Assembly (NCBI GenBank): GCA_025800435.1
Contig: JAOXRV010000477.1
Coordinates: 1 to 5,106 of the forward strand
Source of the DNA: Cellvibrionaceae bacterium
Lineage (GTDB): Bacteria > Pseudomonadota > Gammaproteobacteria > Pseudomonadales > Cellvibrionaceae
Reading direction: 5' to 3'
DNA length: 5,106 nucleotides
Shown here: positions 1 to 5,106 of the stretch, piece after piece
Position numbering within the stretch: position 1 is the stretch's first letter
Layout of the letters: each line of letters starts with the position of its first letter
The notes under the pieces: generated by a model
The model's database searches: none
What the model was told of the DNA's origin: nothing
Seen by the model: the letters and a program-made list of their open reading frames with translations, nothing else
Position numbers and translations under genes: made by a program

Positions 1-1386
1 CGTATAAAACACCGTTGCCTGGCTCGCGCTAACATTATTGTCACCCACTGCGCTTGCAGCCACTTCAATTTGATATTGCCCACGCCGGGCTTGCTCCACC
101 GGTAAGCGCACCCTAAGCGGCAGGGTATATACCTCGCCCGCCTCTAGGTAAACCCGGCGCTTGCTGTCAATTTCAAAACCCGCCTGGGTGGCAATGCTCA
201 AACTAAAATACCCTGCCTGGTTGCTCATATTGTTTAGCTTGAGCGTGTAGACGTTCTCGATAAAACCTCCGCGCTGGCGGTACAGGTGGACACCTCGGTC
301 GCGGATAATATCTACCCCCAGCGGAATGCGGCTGTCGAGGCTAATGGAGAATGCCCCGATCATAATCAGCAGCATGGCGCTGTAGCCGAGCAGGCGCGGC
401 CGCCACAAACGCGGCCAGAATTTTTCATTGCCACGCTCACTACTGAAACTGATCAGGCCCTTGGCATAGCCCATTCGCTCCATTACATTATCGCAGGCGT
501 CGATACACAGGCCACAATCAATGCACTCGGCCTGCAGGCCATCGCGGATATCAATATCCGCCGGGCACACCTGCACACACCAATCGCAATCTATACAATC
601 ACCCAGGCCCTGTTTTTTGTAATCGGCCTTGCGGCTGCGCGCGCCTCGGTTTTCGCCCCGGGCCTGGTCGTAGCTCACCAATAGTGTGTCGCGGTCATAC
701 ATTACCGACTGAAAGCGAGAATAGGGGCACATATGTTTACACACTTGCTCGCGCAAATAGCCCGCATTTAGGTAAGTGAGCAAGGCAAACAAGCCCACCC
801 AAATATAAGCTTGCAGCGGCGCGGCGGCACCGAATAAGTCTGTCAGTAAATCGCGCACCCCGTAAAAGTAGGCAATAAACGTCACCGAGGTAAGCAGCGA
901 AATTAACAGCCAAACACTGTGCTTGGCCGTTTTACGCAACAGTTTTTCCAGCCCCCAGGGGGCTGCATCCAGTTTGATGCGGCTATTGCGCTCGCCCTCG
1001 CAGCGCTCTTCCACCCAAATAAACATTAAGGTCCACACCGTTTGCGGGCAGCTAAACCCGCACCACACCCGGCCTGCCCAAACCGTCACCGCAAACAGGC
1101 CAAAGGCGGCAATAATTAATAGCCAGGCTAATAAAATTCCATCTTGAGGCCAAAACGTGGCCCAAAAGATATGAAACTGCTGGGCACTTAGATCGAAAAA
1201 CACCGCTGGGCGGCCATCAATCTTCAGCCAAGGGGTCAGCAAAAATGCCAATAACAAAGGGGTGCTGATCGCCCGGCGCAAGCGTTGCCAGCGGCCCTCG
1301 GTCTTGCGCACATAAACCTTTTTACTGTGGTATAAATCTTTACTGTGGCTACTCGGCAGCGCCACAGTGGGAATCAGTTTGCTCAC
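1..1386 (-). CDS. ccoG: Cytochrome c oxidase accessory protein CcoG (FixG/RdxA family), C-terminus cut by window edge
   Basis: This is a membrane-bound iron-sulfur protein of the CcoG/FixG/RdxA family, which is linked to assembly of the cbb3-type cytochrome c oxidase, probably in copper handling for CcoN. The frame is open for 462 codons from a GTG at 1386 and runs off the left edge; family members are about 470 residues, so only a few residues are missing. Hydrophobic segments lie at about 40-55, 85-103, 157-178, 191-207 and 336-350. Two 4Fe-4S motifs are visible: Cys264/267/270/274 followed by Pro, and Cys288/291/294/298 followed by Asp, as usual in this family. Further conserved cysteines sit at 109/113 and 216/220. 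Residues 355-462 form the periplasmic beta-rich FixG C-terminal domain. The GTG start is chosen because an in-frame TAG lies three codons upstream and a weak ATAGG ribosome site sits 8 bases before it. It is transcribed divergently from the regulator gene; no ccoNOPQ or ccoIS gene is in view. Confidence 0.95.
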   Translation of the reverse strand, partial: MSKLIPTVALPSSHSKDLYHSKKVYVRKTEGRWQRLRRAISTPLLLAFLLTPWLKIDGRPAVFFDLSAQQFHIFWATFWPQDGILLAWLLIIAAFGLFAVTVWAGRVWCGFSCPQTVWTLMFIWVEERCEGERNSRIKLDAAPWGLEKLLRKTAKHSVWLLISLLTSVTFIAYFYGVRDLLTDLFGAAAPLQAYIWVGLFALLTYLNAGYLREQVCKHMCPYSRFQSVMYDRDTLLVSYDQARGENRGARSRKADYKKQGLGDCIDCDWCVQVCPADIDIRDGLQAECIDCGLCIDACDNVMERMGYAKGLISFSSERGNEKFWPRLWRPRLLGYSAMLLIMIGAFSISLDSRIPLGVDIIRDRGVHLYRQRGGFIENVYTLKLNNMSNQAGYFSLSIATQAGFEIDSKRRVYLEAGEVYTLPLRVRLPVEQARRGQYQIEVAASAVGDNNVSASQATVFYT

Positions 1387-1442
1387 GGTATAAGCCTATT
1401 TAGGTGTAATCACGGAGCAGATTTTAGGCCCAGCAGCAAAAC

Positions 1443-1452
1443 GGGTACAGAT
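1443..1452 (-). promoter_or_regulatory. Operator box 1 (inverted copy), GGGTACAGAT
   Basis: This is the exact reverse complement of box 2 at 1496-1505, with 43 bases between the two. It overlaps the -35 position of the plus-strand TATAAT at 1466-1471 and the -35 of one minus-strand ccoG promoter candidate. Binding by the neighbouring MocR protein is inferred from position and repetition; MocR regulators are known to bind repeated half-sites near their own genes. Confidence 0.55.
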
Positions 1453-1495
1453 TCAAAAAAATGTTTATAATTGAGCACAGATGACTCGCAAGGCC

Positions 1496-1505
1496 ATCTG
1501 TACCC
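1496..1505 (+). promoter_or_regulatory. Operator box 2, ATCTGTACCC
   Basis: This is a perfect inverted partner of box 1 and a direct-repeat partner of box 3, which starts 24 bases downstream, so a dimer could bind on nearly the same helix face (about 2.3 turns). If the TATAAT at 1466-1471 is the -10 element, this box lies just downstream of the transcription start, a position suited to autorepression. It also overlaps a separate 7-base inverted repeat, ACAGATG (1477-1483) and CATCTGT (1495-1501). Confidence 0.55.
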
Positions 1506-1519
1506 CCAAAAAATAGGCA

Positions 1520-1529
1520 AACTGTACCC
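1520..1529 (+). promoter_or_regulatory. Operator box 3, AACTGTACCC, adjoining the regulator's start codon
   Basis: It matches box 2 at 9 of 10 positions in the same orientation and ends one base before the ATG at 1530. It fills the place where a ribosome binding site would normally be, so a bound protein would block both transcription and access to the start. The only Shine-Dalgarno-like bases nearby are the AGG at 1515-1517, 12 bases before the ATG, which is weak and far. Confidence 0.5.
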
Positions 1530-2987
1530 ATGCCAGAACTGCTCTACTTACAACTGGCCGCGCGCCTGCGCCGAGAGATCGAAACGGGCCAGCGCAGTGC
1601 TGGCGACAAACTACCCTCGATACGCCAACTGTGTCGGCAAACACAGCTGTCTAAATCCACCGTGTTGGCGGCCTATGAACGCTTGGAAGCGGACGGTTTA
1701 ATTCGCGCCCAAAGCCGCAGTGGTTATTATGTGGCCGCCAGGCAGCAGGCCCTGGAACTGCCGGCCACCAGCAGCCCAGTGACCAGACCGGCGAGTATCG
1801 ACAGCGAGCAACTGCTGTTGGATATTATGGCCCAGGGTGCGGCCTTTGATTTACTGGGGGATAAACAAGCCAGGGCCAGCGAGCCCGAGCCCAACAATGA
1901 ACCGCTGCGCCGCTGCTTAAGCCGGGCCCAGCGACGCCAAACCAGCCAGGAATATTTGTACTACGATGAGCCCATGGGCCTGGCCAGCCTGCGCCAGCAA
2001 ATTGTGCCGCTGATGCAACACGGCGGCGCCCAGGTGGATGCCCAACAACTGCTGATCAGCAACGGCTGCCAGCACAGTTTAATGATGGCGCTAATGGCCA
2101 CCACCCAAGCTGGGGACACGGTGGCCCTGGAATCACCCGGGTTTTACGGCAGTATTCAATTGCTCGAAGCACTTGGCTTAAAAGCCATTGAGCTACCCTG
2201 CTCGGCGGCCACCGGGCTCAGCCCCGATGCCCTGGCCCTGGCCTTAGAGCATTGGCCGATTAAAGCCCTGATTGTCAGCCCTTGCTACGCCACCCCCACC
2301 GGCGCCTGTATGCCAGAGGAAAACAAACAAGCGCTGGTAGCCCTTTGCCAGCAACACGATGTCGCCATTATTGAAGACGATATTTACGGCGAGCTGTACT
2401 TTGGCCTGCAGCGCCCGCGCAGTTTGTACTCTTACGCCAGCGATGGTCGGGTTCTGCTGTGCTCTTCGTTCGCCAAAAATTTATCCCGCGACCTGCGTAT
2501 CGGCTGGATAGCTCCGGGGCGCTACCTGGATAAAGTGAAACGGCTTAAATTGGCCAGCCAATTGGCCAGCAGCCAAGCCCTGCAACAGGGTTTAAGCTAT
2601 TACCTGGCCGAGGCCAGTTTTGAGCGCCACTTACGCCGTAAGCGCCAGCAATATCAACAGCGCTGCCAACAGTTACTGGGCCTAATACAAACCCATTTAC
2701 CCATGGCCAAAAGCTGCAGCCAACCCCAAGGCGGCCTGGCCCTTTGGCTGGAGCTGCCCGAGCATATCAATAGCGTAGAACTCTACAACCAGGCCCGTAG
2801 CGAGGGGATTGTGCTGAGCCCGGGGCCAATGTTCACCGCCCAAAATCGTTACCGCAATTTTTTACGCCTGAGCTTTGCCCACCCCTGGAACAGCGCTCGG
2901 CAGCAGGCCATTATGCGTTTGGGGGAATTGGTCGAAGCTGACGGGCTATTGGCAAACCGCCAAAACTGTGCCAATGTGCGCGGTTAA
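1530..2987 (+). CDS. MocR-family (GntR/aminotransferase class I) transcriptional regulator, YdcR-like
   Basis: This 485-residue PLP-dependent transcription factor has an N-terminal GntR-type winged helix (about 4-68, with the PSIRQL...SKSTVLAAYERLEADGLI pattern) and a linker (about 70-120). A fold-type I aminotransferase-like domain (about 125-470) acts as effector sensor and dimerisation module. Expected PLP residues are present: Lys316 in SSFAKNL for the Schiff base, Asp283 and Tyr286 in EDDIY, Arg323 near the phosphate, and Arg446 (FLRLSF) for a substrate carboxylate. The usual Asn of the NPxG motif is replaced by Thr255 (TPTG). By recall it most resembles E. coli YdcR; the effector cannot be told. 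The ATG at 1530 gives a complete winged helix, and no in-frame start exists between it and the stop at 1482. Three repeated boxes upstream suggest autoregulation. The mksF/jetA-like gene follows after 30 bases on the same strand. Confidence 0.93.
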   Translation: MPELLYLQLAARLRREIETGQRSAGDKLPSIRQLCRQTQLSKSTVLAAYERLEADGLIRAQSRSGYYVAARQQALELPATSSPVTRPASIDSEQLLLDIMAQGAAFDLLGDKQARASEPEPNNEPLRRCLSRAQRRQTSQEYLYYDEPMGLASLRQQIVPLMQHGGAQVDAQQLLISNGCQHSLMMALMATTQAGDTVALESPGFYGSIQLLEALGLKAIELPCSAATGLSPDALALALEHWPIKALIVSPCYATPTGACMPEENKQALVALCQQHDVAIIEDDIYGELYFGLQRPRSLYSYASDGRVLLCSSFAKNLSRDLRIGWIAPGRYLDKVKRLKLASQLASSQALQQGLSYYLAEASFERHLRRKRQQYQQRCQQLLGLIQTHLPMAKSCSQPQGGLALWLELPEHINSVELYNQARSEGIVLSPGPMFTAQNRYRNFLRLSFAHPWNSARQQAIMRLGELVEADGLLANRQNCANVRG

Positions 2988-3017
2988 TGCAACACAAGAA
3001 CTGCCCCAGAGCCACCC

Positions 3018-4451
3018 ATGTTCTTCGAAAACGACCGCAGCCAATTCTTTAAGCCCCTGACCGGCAAATACCGCGAACAGGTGTTGGAATGTCTGCGCCT
3101 ATTGCACGAACGGTTGTACAGTTCGCAGGCGGATTACGGCGAGTCACTCAAGCGCGAGCAGGTGTTGGATGTGTTTATCGAGGCACTGGAGCGCGCCCCG
3201 ATGCTAGAGGGAGACGAGGACGAGGGCCGCTTTCACAATAGCCGTGAACAGGCCACCTGGGTGCTTAACTCGCTGGTGGAATACGGCTGGCTCAAGCGCG
3301 ATAAAGACGAGGCCTCGTTTCAGTCGACCTACCCTTTTAGCCGCACCGGCCGTTTATTTACCCAAACCCTGGTCGAGGTCGACGGCCGCGGGGTGCGCAC
3401 TCGCCACCGCAATACGCGCAATACCCTCAACGCCCTGGCGGCGTTTTTAGAGCGTGGGGAAGTCTACGATCTGATCGATGCCCAGGAACACTCGGAACGG
3501 ATCATTGCGGATTTTAGCGACATAATCGCCGAGTTAGAAGATCGCAAGCGCGAACTGGTCAAAGAGGTTGAGGCCCAACAACTGGTGCAACAGGCCAGCG
3601 ACCAGTTTTTTGATTTTATGGAAAAACGCTTTCAGCCGGATGTGGCAATTCGCTTATCGGCCGACAGCGTGGAAAAACACCGCGAGAGCATTCAAACCAC
3701 AATAGAGCGGATTCGCCGCAAGCCCAAAGCCTGGAAGCAAAACGCCGAGCGCGAACTGCGCCGCATGGCGCCCGAGCTGATCGACAGCCAAGACAACTCG
3801 GTACTGTGGCAGCTGCTCGACAGCATTGACACGCGCATGCGCAACGCCGCCGAAATTATGCTGCCGGCCCTGCGCCGTACCCTGCAGGGCTTTACCAACC
3901 GCGCCGATATTATTATTCGCCAACTCAGCTATCTGCACAACCAGCAACACAGCGATATTGTCGGCCTGTGCCGCGACCTGGCCGAGCTGGATCAGCAAGC
4001 CTTTGCCCAGCGTCTGCACAGCGCCGGCGAGGCCATGGCCGGGCTCAAGCTAGGCCTTATCGACCCGGCCCAGGTACAGCTGCGCAAGCGCAAGCAAAAC
4101 CGCCTGGCAAAAACCCAAATTCAAGAATTAGCGGCGCCAGATCAGGCCACCTTGCGCGAGCTGGAAATTGCCCAGCTGCTCGAAAAGGCCTTTAATATCA
4201 ACGCCGGCGCCATGCGCGATTATTTGCGCAGCGCGCTGGGCGCAGGCCGCCAAATCGACAGCCGTGAACTGCCCATCAACGGCGCCGAGGATCTGTTATC
4301 GCTCAGCCATATTATTGAACTGGGCAGCGCCGAGCAGCGCGCCAAAGGCTTTGCTTTGCAGCTTGAACCCAGCCACACCATTAGCGACGAGCATTATTTT
4401 AAGCGCCGCGATGGCTTTTTACTAAAACTGGAACACGATGATCATCACTGA
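3018..4451 (+). CDS. mksF: MksF/JetA-like kleisin subunit of an SMC-like (MksBEF / Wadjet) complex
   Basis: This 477-residue protein is recognised as the MksF/JetA family. In these complexes the kleisin bridges the heads of the SMC ATPase (MksB/JetC) and carries MksE/JetB; the complexes extrude DNA loops and, with nuclease MksG/JetD, cleave circular plasmids. Visible layout: an N-terminal winged-helix-like region (about 1-125, with WVLNSLVEYGWL and FSRTGRLFTQ), then long charged helices (about 140-250) and a helical middle (about 255-345). A basic linker (about 355-365) and a C-terminal winged-helix-like end (about 380-470) follow. The tail is acidic and histidine-rich (EHDDHH). No catalytic motif is seen, as expected. 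The ATG at 3018 has a weak AGAG ribosome site 6 bases upstream. The assignment rests on remembered family pattern and on the gene that follows; MksF and JetA are names for one related family, so plasmid defence versus chromosome organisation is not settled here. Confidence 0.85.
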   Translation: MFFENDRSQFFKPLTGKYREQVLECLRLLHERLYSSQADYGESLKREQVLDVFIEALERAPMLEGDEDEGRFHNSREQATWVLNSLVEYGWLKRDKDEASFQSTYPFSRTGRLFTQTLVEVDGRGVRTRHRNTRNTLNALAAFLERGEVYDLIDAQEHSERIIADFSDIIAELEDRKRELVKEVEAQQLVQQASDQFFDFMEKRFQPDVAIRLSADSVEKHRESIQTTIERIRRKPKAWKQNAERELRRMAPELIDSQDNSVLWQLLDSIDTRMRNAAEIMLPALRRTLQGFTNRADIIIRQLSYLHNQQHSDIVGLCRDLAELDQQAFAQRLHSAGEAMAGLKLGLIDPAQVQLRKRKQNRLAKTQIQELAAPDQATLRELEIAQLLEKAFNINAGAMRDYLRSALGAGRQIDSRELPINGAEDLLSLSHIIELGSAEQRAKGFALQLEPSHTISDEHYFKRRDGFLLKLEHDDHH

Positions 4452-5106
4452 TGCTTTAACCCAGGCGCTGGCCGCCAAGGGCGCCACTTTTGCCCAGTTT
4501 TCCGAACTGCTGATTCGGCTGCTGGACCACAGCGTACTGTGCCGCCACGAAAGTAAACGCGAAGCCGAACTCTACGACCGCTACCTGCAACTGCAAGAGT
4601 TAGTCGAAGACTACCTCAGTGTATTGCAGATACGCACCCTGCACGAACCCAGGTTTCACTCACTGCGTTTGTTTCCCCCCGGCGCCGAAGTGCCGGGTCT
4701 GGCCGATCCCCAAGACGGCAGCAACAGCGGCCTGCGTGAGCGCCTAAGCCAACAGGAAGTGGCCACTATTCTGGTGTTGCGGGCCGAATACGACAAAGCC
4801 CTGCGCGAGGGGCAAATCGACCAACAAGGCGAGGCCACACTGCCGTTGGAAGCGCTAAATTTAGCCAGTAAAAACCTGCTTAAGCGACCCCTGCCCGAAA
4901 CCAGCACCGAGCGCCAGGCGCTGTTTCGGCGGCTGCGGCGACTGCGGCTGATTCGCAGCGCCAACGAAGAACTGGCCGACGACAGCGAAGCCTGGATTGT
5001 CATTCGCCCGGATATCACCAGCCTGGTAAGCGATACCGTACTGGGCCAATTGCTCGACCCAGGCGAACACCCAAGCGACACCGCCACAGACACAGATTTG
5101 CCCAGT
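4438..5106 (+). CDS. mksE: MksE/JetB-like subunit (DUF4194), open at right window edge
   Basis: This second subunit of the SMC-like complex binds the kleisin as a dimer and touches DNA. The frame is open for 223 codons from the ATG at 4438 with no stop before the edge. The start overlaps the end of the upstream gene by 14 bases, with TGGA 5 bases before the ATG; the two are thus probably translationally coupled. Visible marks: a helical N-terminus (LYDRYLQLQELVEDYLSVL, about 46-63), the family-typical RLFPPGAEVPGL stretch (77-88), a winged-helix-like middle with SQQEVATILVLRAEYD (104-119), and a basic helix ERQALFRRLRRLRLIR (158-173) followed by the wing and VIRPDIT. Residues after about 205 are acidic and low in hydrophobics, suggesting the gene ends soon after the edge. 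DUF4194 assignment is from memory of the family. Confidence 0.85.
   Translation, partial: MIITDALTQALAAKGATFAQFSELLIRLLDHSVLCRHESKREAELYDRYLQLQELVEDYLSVLQIRTLHEPRFHSLRLFPPGAEVPGLADPQDGSNSGLRERLSQQEVATILVLRAEYDKALREGQIDQQGEATLPLEALNLASKNLLKRPLPETSTERQALFRRLRRLRLIRSANEELADDSEAWIVIRPDITSLVSDTVLGQLLDPGEHPSDTATDTDLPS

Larger units (their letters stand above)
1387..1529. promoter_or_regulatory. Divergent promoter region between ccoG and the MocR regulator
   Basis: This 143-base gap must hold the promoters of both flanking genes because they are transcribed apart. A perfect TATAAT on the plus strand at 1466-1471 is a candidate -10 box for the regulator, but no good -35 is found at the right spacing; that position falls on the leftmost operator box. 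On the minus strand two candidates for ccoG are visible: TTGCGA (1486-1491), 16 bases, TATAAA (1464-1469); or TGTACC (1444-1449), 17 bases, TAAAAT (1421-1426). Three copies of a CTGTACCC-type motif occupy the region. I saw no FNR/ANR-like TTGAT-N4-ATCAA site. The role as promoter region follows from gene orientation; the individual boxes are guesses by eye. Confidence 0.7.

Noticed and set aside
286..684. A plus-strand open frame of 132 codons, and another at 923-1147
   Set aside because: Both are antisense to ccoG, whose frame carries iron-sulfur motifs and membrane segments; their translations show no recognisable family pattern.
949..965. A perfect 17-base palindrome, CAGCCCCC-A-GGGGGCTG, that could look like a terminator stem or protein site
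   Set aside because: It lies within ccoG coding sequence (Ala-Pro-Trp-Gly-Leu), has no loop and no T-run after it in the ccoG direction; codon choice explains it.
1387..1529. An FNR/ANR box expected upstream of cbb3 oxidase accessory genes
   Set aside because: No TTGAT-N4-ATCAA-like sequence was found on either strand; ccoG may be read from its own unregulated promoter or by another regulator.
2548..2571. Two tandem copies of AATTGGCCAGCC (11 of 12 matching)
   Set aside because: It is inside the regulator gene and encodes a similar short peptide repeat (QLAS-like) in a helix; too short to be a repeat element.
2988..3017. A possible terminator or separate promoter between the regulator and mksF/jetA
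   Set aside because: The 30 bases contain no hairpin with a T-run and no convincing -10/-35 pair.
3654..4019. A minus-strand open frame of 121 codons
   Set aside because: It is antisense to the mksF/jetA gene, a by-product of its GC-rich codon use; the plus-strand frame has the recognisable domain layout.
4656..5093. A minus-strand open frame of 145 codons
   Set aside because: It is antisense to the open-ended mksE/jetB frame; its translation is Ser/Arg-rich low-complexity, typical of shadow frames.

Overview
The window looks like chromosomal DNA of a gammaproteobacterium that respires oxygen with a cbb3-type cytochrome oxidase. The closest family resemblances I recognise are to Pseudomonas or Cellvibrio-like organisms. 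This rests on a CcoG/FixG-type protein, a YdcR-like MocR regulator and an MksF-MksE pair in the order known from Pseudomonas. I cannot name a species.

There are four protein genes and no RNA gene, insertion sequence or CRISPR array. From the left edge to 1386, on the minus strand, lies ccoG, the cbb3 oxidase accessory iron-sulfur protein, with only its extreme C-terminus cut off. A 143-base divergent promoter region (1387-1529) follows. On the plus strand come a MocR/GntR-type regulator with an aminotransferase-like domain (1530-2987), an MksF/JetA kleisin-like subunit (3018-4451) and an MksE/JetB subunit (4438 to the right edge). The last gene is open-ended and overlaps its predecessor by 14 bases.

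The last two genes are the first half of an SMC-like MksFEB(G)/Wadjet JetABCD operon. These systems act in chromosome organisation and, where the nuclease subunit is present, in defence against circular plasmids. The SMC ATPase (MksB/JetC) and nuclease (MksG/JetD) would be expected just beyond the right edge. The regulator lies only 30 bases upstream on the same strand, so it may be cotranscribed with the SMC genes.

The most striking non-coding signal is in the divergent region: an exact 10-base inverted pair (GGGTACAGAT and ATCTGTACCC) plus a third copy matching at 9 of 10 positions that ends at the regulator's start codon. This looks like a MocR operator array that could control the regulator, the SMC genes behind it and perhaps ccoG. 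The regulator also carries an unusual Thr where its aminotransferase-like domain normally has a PLP-contacting Asn.
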